Assembly (NCBI GenBank): GCA_026991065.1
Contig: JALXCG010000030.1
Location: forward strand, 1-9,069
From: Gemmatimonadota bacterium
GTDB taxonomy: Bacteria; GCA-2686955
DNA length: 9,069 bases
Direction: 5' to 3'
The notes under the pieces were generated by a model. That model did no database searches, was not told the origin of the DNA, and saw only the letters and a list, made by a program, of their open reading frames with translations. How positions within the stretch are numbered: the first letter of the stretch is position 1; each line of letters begins with the position of its first letter. Below are positions 1 to 5,080 of the stretch, piece after piece. The translations under genes and the position numbers were made by a program.

Positions 1-722
1 TCGATGCGGTGATCGCGGTGGGACCCGATGTGCGCGACAACATCCTCTCAGTGGCGAAAATCCCCGACGAGCGCATGCTCGTTCTGCGCAACGCGGTCGC
101 TTACGCCGAAGCAGCCACTCCAGAGCAACAGCGCGACGCGCGCAGGAGCTTTGACCTGCCGCCGGAGCGCCCGGTCGTCGCTGTGGTGGGGCGCTTGATT
201 CCGGCCAAGGGTGTGGACACGGCGATCGAAGCGATTGGTCACTTGGCGTCATCGCCGGATTGTCCGCTTCTGGTTATCGCGGGAAATGGTCCGGATCGCG
301 AGCGGCTGGAAGCGGTCGCCAACGGGATCGAAGGAGGCGCCGAGAATGTGCGCTTCCTCGGGTTGACCCAAAGAGTATCGGCGCTCCACGATGCCGCAAC
401 CCTCTACCTCTCCGCGTCGCACAGCGAGGGTACGTCCATGGCACTCCTGGAAGCGATGGCGCGCGGGGTCCCAGCGGTTGTTGCCGACGCCCCGGGGCTG
501 CGGGACCTGGTCACGGACGGCCGCAACGGGCGCCTCTTCCGCCTCAAGGACGCCCGAGACTGCGCCCGCGTCATCAGCGAGGTGCTCGCGGACCCGGCGG
601 CGGCGAAGAAGATGGCTGCCCTGGCCCAGGAGGAGGTGCGCAGCGAATTCTCGATCGAGACCCTGGCCCGCGAGCATCACATCCTCTACTCCCGCCTGCT
701 CTCGCCAGAATCCTCCACTTGA
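1..722 (+). CDS. Glycosyltransferase, GT4-like, C-terminal part (5' truncated)
   Basis: The open frame continues to the left edge (codons before the GTG at position 9 read Asp-Ala), so the N-terminal acceptor-binding domain lies outside the window and the GTG is probably internal. The visible part is the nucleotide-sugar-binding Rossmann half of a GT-B enzyme: a VVGRLIPAKGVDTAIEA segment, then LLVIAGNGPDRERLEA, then NVRFLGL, and the E-x7-E type motif in SEGTSMALLEAMARGVPAVV, followed by a GLRDLVTDGRNGRLF tail. These are hallmarks of GT4 retaining glycosyltransferases, which move a sugar from an activated donor onto a polysaccharide, glycolipid or protein acceptor at the cytoplasmic membrane face. 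Donor and acceptor cannot be read from sequence. It ends at a TGA at 720-722 and is probably the last gene of an upstream surface-glycan operon (inference). Confidence 0.9.
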   Translation, partial: DAVIAVGPDVRDNILSVAKIPDERMLVLRNAVAYAEAATPEQQRDARRSFDLPPERPVVAVVGRLIPAKGVDTAIEAIGHLASSPDCPLLVIAGNGPDRERLEAVANGIEGGAENVRFLGLTQRVSALHDAATLYLSASHSEGTSMALLEAMARGVPAVVADAPGLRDLVTDGRNGRLFRLKDARDCARVISEVLADPAAAKKMAALAQEEVRSEFSIETLAREHHILYSRLLSPESST

Positions 723-827
723 TCTTGCTAGGAGCCTGCCGCGCATCTCCATGCATTGCCGGGAATCGGTCCCACGGCCAACGGTGCGGATGGGGCCTTG
801 CTGGTGGGTCGAGGAACGCTGTGGGCG

Positions 828-857
828 TTGACAAAAGCCCCGACCGATGACTAGGAT
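828..857 (+). promoter_or_regulatory. Sigma70-type promoter for tadA
   Basis: A perfect -35 hexamer TTGACA (828-833) is followed after 18 bp by TAGGAT (852-857), which matches four of six positions of the -10 consensus. Transcription would begin near 864. It sits in the gap between the glycosyltransferase stop and tadA, so it most simply drives tadA and makes it independent of the upstream gene. The prediction rests only on hexamer match and spacing. Confidence 0.55.
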
Positions 858-969
858 CCCGCTTCCTGTAGCAGACTGGTGCCGCAATGATCGGGTCCAT
901 TGCTAAGAGTAGATGCTTGAGAGTGCTTGCGGTCGATGGACCACGCGCTCCGGGAAGGATGGTCTTTTT

Positions 970-1467
970 GTGGATCCCGACATTCGATTCATGCGCTTGG
1001 CGCTGCAGGAGGCGCGGCTGGCTCTTGAAGCCGGCGAGGTTCCGGTGGGCGCAGTGATTGTGGATCGCGCCGGCCGGGTGCTGGGGCGCGGCCACAACCA
1101 GGTCGAAACCCTGCAGGATCCAACCGCGCATGCTGAAATCGTGGCGCTCGGCGCGGCGGCAAATGCGCTAGAATCCTGGCGGCTTGAGGGCGCGGTACTC
1201 TACAGTACCCTGGAGCCGTGTCACATGTGCGCAGGCGCAATTGTTCTTTCTCGTTTGGATCGTTTGGTCTTCGGGGCTTATGATCCCAAGGCTGGAGCAT
1301 GTGGTTCATTGCGCAACGTGCTCCAGGATGAGCGTTTGAATCATCAGGTTCCGATCACGCCGTTGGTTTTGGCGGAGGAGTGCGGGACACTGCTGAAAGA
1401 TTTTTTCCGCGAGTTGCGGCGCCAGAGAGAAGCGGCGGCGCGCTGGCTGGAAGAGAATAAAAACTGA
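970..1467 (+). CDS. tadA: tRNA-specific adenosine deaminase TadA
   Basis: This 165-residue protein is a zinc-dependent cytidine-deaminase-fold enzyme. It carries the HAE motif at residues 54-56 (zinc-binding His and proton-shuttling Glu) and PCHMC at 83-87 with both zinc cysteines. The [26 protein letters not shown] and [14 protein letters not shown] segments are typical of TadA, which converts the wobble adenosine of tRNA-Arg(ACG) to inosine. Length matches the usual size of about 150-170 residues. The GTG at 970 is chosen because [15 protein letters not shown] aligns with the family's N-terminus and GGAAGGA lies about 10 bases upstream. An in-frame ATG at 913 would add 19 residues not expected in the family and has only a weak, close AAGAG before it. 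It lies just upstream of the tRNA/SRP RNA cluster, a common arrangement. Confidence 0.95.
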   Translation: MDPDIRFMRLALQEARLALEAGEVPVGAVIVDRAGRVLGRGHNQVETLQDPTAHAEIVALGAAANALESWRLEGAVLYSTLEPCHMCAGAIVLSRLDRLVFGAYDPKAGACGSLRNVLQDERLNHQVPITPLVLAEECGTLLKDFFRELRRQREAAARWLEENKN

Positions 1468-1486
1468 ATATCCGGGAATCTGCCTG

Positions 1487-1513
1487 TTGCCTCTTCGCAT
1501 TCGCGCGTAGAGT
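1487..1513 (+). promoter_or_regulatory. Candidate promoter for the tRNA-Ser pair
   Basis: TTGCCT (1487-1492) and TAGAGT (1508-1513) are separated by 15 bp in the tadA to tRNA-Ser gap. The spacing is short, so support is modest. The same TTGCCT -35 hexamer occurs before the tRNA-Ala gene, with a better -10. The tRNA start is 38 bases beyond the -10, implying a trimmed leader. Confidence 0.3.
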
Positions 1514-1551
1514 GGTCGATCGATGGTCGGCCGCCGGCAGGTGACCGTTCA

Positions 1552-1641
1552 GGAGAGGTGTCCGAGTGGTTGAAGGAGCACGCCTGGAAAGCGTGTGGTC
1601 GTGAAAGCGGCTCCAGGGTTCGAATCCCTGCCTCTCCGCCA
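1552..1641 (+). tRNA. tRNA-Ser (anticodon GGA)
   Basis: The 90-nt gene folds as a class II tRNA. The acceptor GGAGAGG (1552-1558) pairs with CCTCTCC (1631-1637), with discriminator G and encoded CCA (1639-1641). The anticodon stem CACGC/GCGTG encloses CTGGAAA with anticodon GGA at 1586-1588, reading UCC and UCU serine codons. A long variable arm and the T-loop TTCGAAT are present. Discriminator G and the long variable arm are serine identity elements. Confidence 0.97.
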
Positions 1642-1644
1642 TTT

Positions 1645-1658
1645 TTTCCTTCGGGAAA
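1645..1658 (+). other. UUCG-capped stem-loop after tRNA-Ser(GGA)
   Basis: Immediately after the encoded CCA there is a run of six T (1642-1647), then TTTCC-TTCG-GGAAA (1645-1658), a five-base-pair stem with a stable UUCG tetraloop. The T-run precedes the stem, so this is not a canonical intrinsic terminator for the tRNA. It may be a processing or spacing element between the two tRNA-Ser genes. Function unknown. Confidence 0.35.
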
Positions 1659-1716
1659 CGGCGATTTTCACAAAGTGCCAAGCACGGGAAACGCTCTTTC
1701 GCGGGGGTGTCGATGC

Positions 1717-1734
1717 GAATCGCTGCGGCGATTC
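1717..1734 (+). other. Stem-loop in the spacer between the tRNA-Ser genes
   Basis: GAATCGC (1717-1723) and GCGATTC (1728-1734) are perfect inverted copies around a TGCG loop, 15 bases before tRNA-Ser(CGA). No T-tract follows, so a terminator role is unlikely. It could guide processing of a common tRNA precursor or be chance in GC-rich DNA. Confidence 0.3.
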
Positions 1735-1749
1735 TGAGAAAATCTATCT

Positions 1750-1839
1750 GGAGAGGTGCCGGAGCGGTTGAACGGGGCGGTCTCGAAAACCGTTGATCAT
1801 GCAAGTGATCCGTGGGTTCGAATCCCACCCTCTCCGCCA
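1750..1839 (+). tRNA. tRNA-Ser (anticodon CGA)
   Basis: A second 90-nt class II tRNA. The acceptor GGAGAGG (1750-1756) pairs with CCTCTCC (1829-1835), with discriminator G1836 and encoded CCA (1837-1839). The anticodon stem GCGGT/ACCGT encloses CTCGAAA, anticodon CGA at 1784-1786, reading UCG. The long variable arm and TTCGAAT T-loop are present. Acceptor stem and T-loop are identical to the neighbouring tRNA-Ser(GGA), while the anticodon arm and variable arm differ. No convincing own promoter is visible, so co-transcription with tRNA-Ser(GGA) is likely. Confidence 0.97.
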
Positions 1840-1855
1840 TTTTTCGATTTCGGTA

Positions 1856-1883
1856 TTGCCTGGCGCCGAAAAAGCGTTATGCT
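1856..1883 (+). promoter_or_regulatory. Sigma70-type promoter for tRNA-Ala
   Basis: TTGCCT (1856-1861) lies 16 bp before TATGCT (1878-1883), with a GC-rich discriminator after it. Transcription would start near 1890, only a few bases before the mature tRNA at 1897. Placement and hexamers fit a stable-RNA promoter. The -35 is identical to the candidate before the tRNA-Ser pair. Confidence 0.5.
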
Positions 1884-1896
1884 GCCGAGTCGAAAC

Positions 1897-1972
1897 GGGG
1901 CTGTAGCTCAGCTGGTAGAGCGCTGCGTTCGCAATGCAGAGGCCAGGGGTTCAACTCCCCTCAGCTCCACCA
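1897..1972 (+). tRNA. tRNA-Ala (anticodon CGC)
   Basis: The 76-nt class I tRNA has acceptor GGGGCTG (1897-1903) paired with CAGCTCC (1962-1968), discriminator A1969 and encoded CCA (1970-1972). The D-arm is GCTC/GAGC. The anticodon stem CTGCG/TGCAG encloses TTCGCAA with CGC at 1930-1932, reading GCG. The T-arm is AGGGG-TTCAACT-CCCCT. The expected alanine G3-U70 wobble pair is present (G1899 with T1966). A dedicated CGC tRNA suits the many GCG codons in the neighbouring genes. Confidence 0.97.
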
Positions 1973-1978
1973 TCTATT

Positions 1979-2014
1979 CACCGCCGGCTCGCGCTCTTGT
2001 GCGGGCCGGCGGTG
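1979..2014 (+). terminator. Strong GC hairpin after tRNA-Ala
   Basis: CCGCCGGCTCGC (1981-1992) pairs with GCGGGCCGGCGG (2001-2012) over 12 bp with one T-G wobble and an eight-base loop. A1980-T2013 and C1979-G2014 extend it to 14 bp. It begins seven bases after the tRNA CCA. The following bases are TGTTGG rather than a run of T, so this is a probable but non-canonical terminator or a 3' end barrier for the tRNA transcript. Confidence 0.5.
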
Positions 2015-2084
2015 GTGTTGGGGTCCACCCCGCGCTTCTCACCCGGTGAATACCCATTGCTTTTGCGGTCGGTGGTGGTTGAGG

Positions 2085-2180
<96 letters not shown>

Positions 2181-2190
2181 TTGATCCGCC

Positions 2191-2210
2191 GCCGGCTGCT
2201 CTTTTTTTTT
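2191..2210 (+). terminator. T-tract terminator of the SRP RNA
   Basis: Nine consecutive T (2202-2210) follow a GC-rich stretch containing the palindrome GCCGGC (2191-2196). A stable separate stem is not obvious. The closing helix of the SRP RNA ends 21 bases upstream and may contribute. The T-run is the longest in the window and sits where the ncRNA must end, so termination here is likely even though the hairpin is weak. Confidence 0.45.
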
Positions 2211-2220
2211 GGGGTTATAG

Positions 2221-2263
2221 TGGTGGATACTCTGTGCCAAACCCATATTTTCGGTATCCACCA
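2221..2263 (+). promoter_or_regulatory. Perfect inverted repeat spanning the start of the Asp-box gene
   Basis: TGGTGGATAC (2221-2230) and GTATCCACCA (2254-2263) are exact reverse complements of 10 bp, separated by 23 bases. The last base of the second arm is the A of the ATG start codon. As RNA this forms a hairpin occupying the usual ribosome-binding region, where no Shine-Dalgarno sequence is seen. As DNA the arm centres are 33 bp apart, about three helical turns, fitting a dimeric regulator with two half-sites. A -10-like TATAGT (2216-2221) overlaps the first arm and CATATT (2244-2249) lies in the loop; neither has a good -35. Confidence 0.5.
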
Positions 2264-4722
2264 TGCCTTCTCTTCTAAGCTCCCGTCCCCTCGATTCGGC
2301 CCTCTTCCTGGCTGTTCTGCTTGCCGCTCCAGCGCTGGCGCATCACCCTCATGATGTGATCGACGGGCTTGCCGTCGCAGACGATTTTGGCAGCTCCGGC
2401 AGAGCCTATGTGACCTCTAACGGTTCTCTCAATGTGGTCGCCGCCACCGCGGATCACGGCCGTACCTGGCGCGACATCCGCGCCGGTCTGGCGGGGCATA
2501 CCCACCGCGAGTTGGTTTGTGTCCGGGATGCGCTGGGAGAGGAGCGAGTCTATGCGCTCTCCGACGGAGCCGGCTTGCAGTATCTGAACGCCTCCGCTTC
2601 CCACTGGAGCCGATTGCTGCAGGCGGGCAACTTCCGATTCCTCGACGCCGTGACGATTCCGGGTGCGGAGCCGGTGCTGTTTTTCGCGAATGGGGAGAGT
2701 GTCTGGCGCTCCGATGATGGTGGCTTCAGCGCCGAAATCGTGTTCGATGCTCCGAACTATCCCGCGATACAGGTTGCGGCGGTGGCTGCGTCCCCCGCGT
2801 ATGGAGAGGATGGGGTGGCTGCCATCGCCCTGAGCGACGGCACGATCTACGTGGCCAGCCAGCGCACCGGCCAGCGCGTGGCCGGTGCAGTCGATGGCAC
2901 TCCAACCGCCATCGCGATCTCGCCCGATTTCATCCATGGCCGCAAGCTCTGGGTGGCGACCTGGGGCAACGGGGTGTTTCGCTCCGATGATGGTGGAACA
3001 ACCTATTCCGCCCACAACAGCGGGTTGACCGACCTGGAGATCAATGACCTGGTCTGCTCGCCCGATTTCCCGGTCCACCCGCATCTCTGGGTGGCGACGC
3101 GCGATGCCGGGGTGTTCGGGTCGACCGATCGCGGGAACACCTGGAACCTCTCGGCCCTGGAGGTGGTGAAGACCAATCAGACCACCAACCACTATCGCCA
3201 TTTGGCGATCTCACCGCAGTATGCTGAAGACAGGACGGTGATCTGCGGAACTTTCGAGGGGGTCTACGCCACGCGCGACGGCGGCGATCACTGGGATCAG
3301 GGAAACATCAATCCAACCCGCATGGGACGCCTGCTGCGGGTTTCGCCGGAATATGAGACCGACGGCAACGTCTACGGCGCCGGCTATGGTGTGCACCTGC
3401 TGGTCTCGGAGGATTTCGGCAACGATTGGGACATCCGCTTTACCGGATTCCGCGGAATCAGCGCATATTCGATGGCGATCTCCCCCAATTACGGCCAGGA
3501 TCACCTGGTGGTGGTGGGAATCGGCGGGGGCGTGCGGTTGACGCGGGATGGCGGGCAAACCTATACCGGGCTGGACCTGCCCCCTTATGGAGGCGGCAAT
3601 TCCGCGCTCTACAACGCGATTCGGACGATCGCATTCTCTCCCGATTTTGCTCATGACCACACCCTCTTCGGTGTGGGCAACGCGGGTTTCTATCGCTCCA
3701 CCGACGAGGGGGTGACCTGGGAGGTGGGGCCCCCGCCGATCGACCATCCGTGGCACCTGGTGATATCAAGCAATTTCCCGGTGGATTCCACGCTTTTTGT
3801 GGCGGGTCCTCACGGCGACAATGGGGTGAATCGCTCCGAGGATGGTGGTCGTACCTGGCTGCCGGTGGGGCCCAATGCCGCGGTCACGGCTCTGGCTCTG
3901 CCCAGTGATTATCCGACCACGCATGAGGTCTACTTGATCTCTTCGCAGGTGGGCTTCTACCGCTCCACCGATCGCGGGGAAACCTGGTCGCCACCGGCCG
4001 CGGGTCTTGATGATGTTTATCCGACGACGCTTTCCCTCTCCGGCAACTTCGCGGGCAATGGGACGATGGTTCTGGTGACCGAAGCCAATGGTGTGTTCGA
4101 GTCGACCGATCGAGGGGTGACCTGGCATCCACTGCCGGCGGCGGGGAATCCAACGGGCGACCGCGAGCAGGCGCTATTGAAGCGCTCTCCGCAGCCCGGT
4201 GGGCGGAGACCGGCCGGCGGCCACTCGGTGGCGGTGGTGCCTGATTATCCGGATGATCCGACCATCTTCGTGGGGACCTGGGATGGAATCGTGGGCAGCA
4301 AGGATCGGGGAGAGACCTGGTCGCTGCTGACCAACCGCGAGATCTACGACGATGCGCGACCGGAGCCGTGGCTCAAGCGCGGGAGTTGGCGCAAGCTGTC
4401 GCAGGTGGATGGGGTGATCAACACCGGACTGACGGTTTCGCAGGAGGTGGGCGCCACACTGACGCTGCCTTTTGTCGGCTCTGGTGTGCGGGTGATCGGC
4501 GCCAAGGCGCCGGATGGAGGGGTGGCGCGGGTGGTGCTCGATGGGCAGGAGATTGGGCTGGCAGACCTCTATTCGCCGGAGTGGATGCGCGAGGTGACGA
4601 TTGCCGACCTGCAGAATCTGGAGCCGGGTTTCCATGTGATCGCGGTAGTCGTGACCGGCGACAAGAATCCGCTCTCCGCCGGGACCAGGGTGGCGGTGGA
4701 CGCGATTGAGGTCCGCTATTGA
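2263..4722 (+). CDS. Secreted Asp-box (BNR) repeat beta-propeller protein with C-terminal beta-rich module
   Basis: The 819-residue product starts with a clear signal peptide: basic residue at 8, hydrophobic stretch 13-22, and APALA before a likely cut after residue 26. The body is a chain of Asp-box repeats (S-x-D-x-G-x-T-W). They begin near residues 62, 150, 241, 287, 337, 382, 427, 479, 525, 568, 614 and 679, for example RSDDGGTTY, GSTDRGNTW, RSTDEGVTW and ESTDRGVTW. Degenerate copies lie near 108 and 198. Most units also carry an upstream ISPDF/SPQY-like strand motif, giving a period of about 46 residues. The last 120 residues (from WLKRGSWRKL) lack Asp boxes and look like a beta-sandwich with a VVLDGQEIG turn and a VDAIEV end. 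No sialidase RIP motif or GH74 N-terminal signature is seen, so it is likely a binding or scaffold protein. Its function is not recognised. The ATG is supported by the signal peptide although no ribosome binding site precedes it. Confidence 0.88.
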   Translation: MPSLLSSRPLDSALFLAVLLAAPALAHHPHDVIDGLAVADDFGSSGRAYVTSNGSLNVVAATADHGRTWRDIRAGLAGHTHRELVCVRDALGEERVYALSDGAGLQYLNASASHWSRLLQAGNFRFLDAVTIPGAEPVLFFANGESVWRSDDGGFSAEIVFDAPNYPAIQVAAVAASPAYGEDGVAAIALSDGTIYVASQRTGQRVAGAVDGTPTAIAISPDFIHGRKLWVATWGNGVFRSDDGGTTYSAHNSGLTDLEINDLVCSPDFPVHPHLWVATRDAGVFGSTDRGNTWNLSALEVVKTNQTTNHYRHLAISPQYAEDRTVICGTFEGVYATRDGGDHWDQGNINPTRMGRLLRVSPEYETDGNVYGAGYGVHLLVSEDFGNDWDIRFTGFRGISAYSMAISPNYGQDHLVVVGIGGGVRLTRDGGQTYTGLDLPPYGGGNSALYNAIRTIAFSPDFAHDHTLFGVGNAGFYRSTDEGVTWEVGPPPIDHPWHLVISSNFPVDSTLFVAGPHGDNGVNRSEDGGRTWLPVGPNAAVTALALPSDYPTTHEVYLISSQVGFYRSTDRGETWSPPAAGLDDVYPTTLSLSGNFAGNGTMVLVTEANGVFESTDRGVTWHPLPAAGNPTGDREQALLKRSPQPGGRRPAGGHSVAVVPDYPDDPTIFVGTWDGIVGSKDRGETWSLLTNREIYDDARPEPWLKRGSWRKLSQVDGVINTGLTVSQEVGATLTLPFVGSGVRVIGAKAPDGGVARVVLDGQEIGLADLYSPEWMREVTIADLQNLEPGFHVIAVVVTGDKNPLSAGTRVAVDAIEVRY

Positions 4723-5080
4723 GGAGCGCGGGTGCGCGCGCAGGTGAGCCGCCGCCCGCGCGCGGGCGGAGCGACGGGGCGACAGGGGAAACAGCGGGGT
4801 GGAGCCGAACGCGGGGTAGATGACCGGACCGGTGTTTTCGGCGAGAGTGATGGGGAGGCTGCCGAGACGCGGCAGCGCAGTTGGGGCGCGGCGGGGCGAT
4901 GTCGCGGTACTTCATCCCGGAATGGAGATCGGTGAGGTCGGCGCAAGCTGGGTGAAGGCGCCGGGTGACTCGCGGGAACGGGTCTGCTGGAGTTCTGGTA
5001 GTCTACTAAGGAATAGCGGAGAGGGTTGAACGCGCGCTGGGCGTGTTCGGCGCGAACCGCGCTGCAGGATTCCCGCTGGC
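4723..5080 (+). other. 358-bp GC-rich gap before dnaX
   Basis: No convincing gene is seen: the short open frames are rich in Arg/Gly/Ala low-complexity sequence and match nothing recognisable. It holds an 18-bp palindrome near the left end and a small GTTCG-GCG-CGAAC stem-loop (5045-5057) near the right end. A promoter for dnaX must lie here or upstream. The AT-richer stretch around 4995-5016 (GGTAGTCTACTAAGGAATAG) is the most plausible -10 region, but no good -35 is visible. Confidence 0.5.
4752..4769 (+). terminator. 18-bp GC palindrome after the Asp-box gene
   Basis: CCGCCCGCG directly abuts its reverse complement CGCGGGCGG, 29 bases after the stop codon. As RNA it would form a seven-pair stem with a CGCG loop. 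No T-run follows, so it is at best a non-canonical terminator or an mRNA 3' stabiliser. Confidence 0.35.

Noticed and set aside
249-887. Minus- and plus-frame open readings overlapping the glycosyltransferase end and the following gap
   Set aside because: They are Arg/Gly/Pro-rich frames typical of out-of-frame reading in GC-rich DNA, whereas the GT4 frame has continuous family motifs.
913-969. Upstream ATG start for tadA
   Set aside because: The 19 extra residues are not expected in the family and its ribosome binding site is weaker than that before the GTG at 970; not fully excluded.
1355-1840. Minus-strand open frame of 161 codons with AERVGFEPT-like and AERQGFEPW-like segments
   Set aside because: It is antisense to the two tRNA-Ser genes; the two similar segments are translations of their shared T-arm and acceptor sequences, a known source of spurious proteins.
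1756-2049. Plus-strand frames containing AQLVERCVRNAEARGSTPLSS-type sequence
   Set aside because: This is a translation through the tRNA-Ala gene and the tRNA-Ser 3' half, not a protein gene.
2275-3201. Minus-strand open frame of 308 codons inside the Asp-box gene
   Set aside because: It has no recognisable domain and lies fully antisense to a gene with a signal peptide and periodic repeats.
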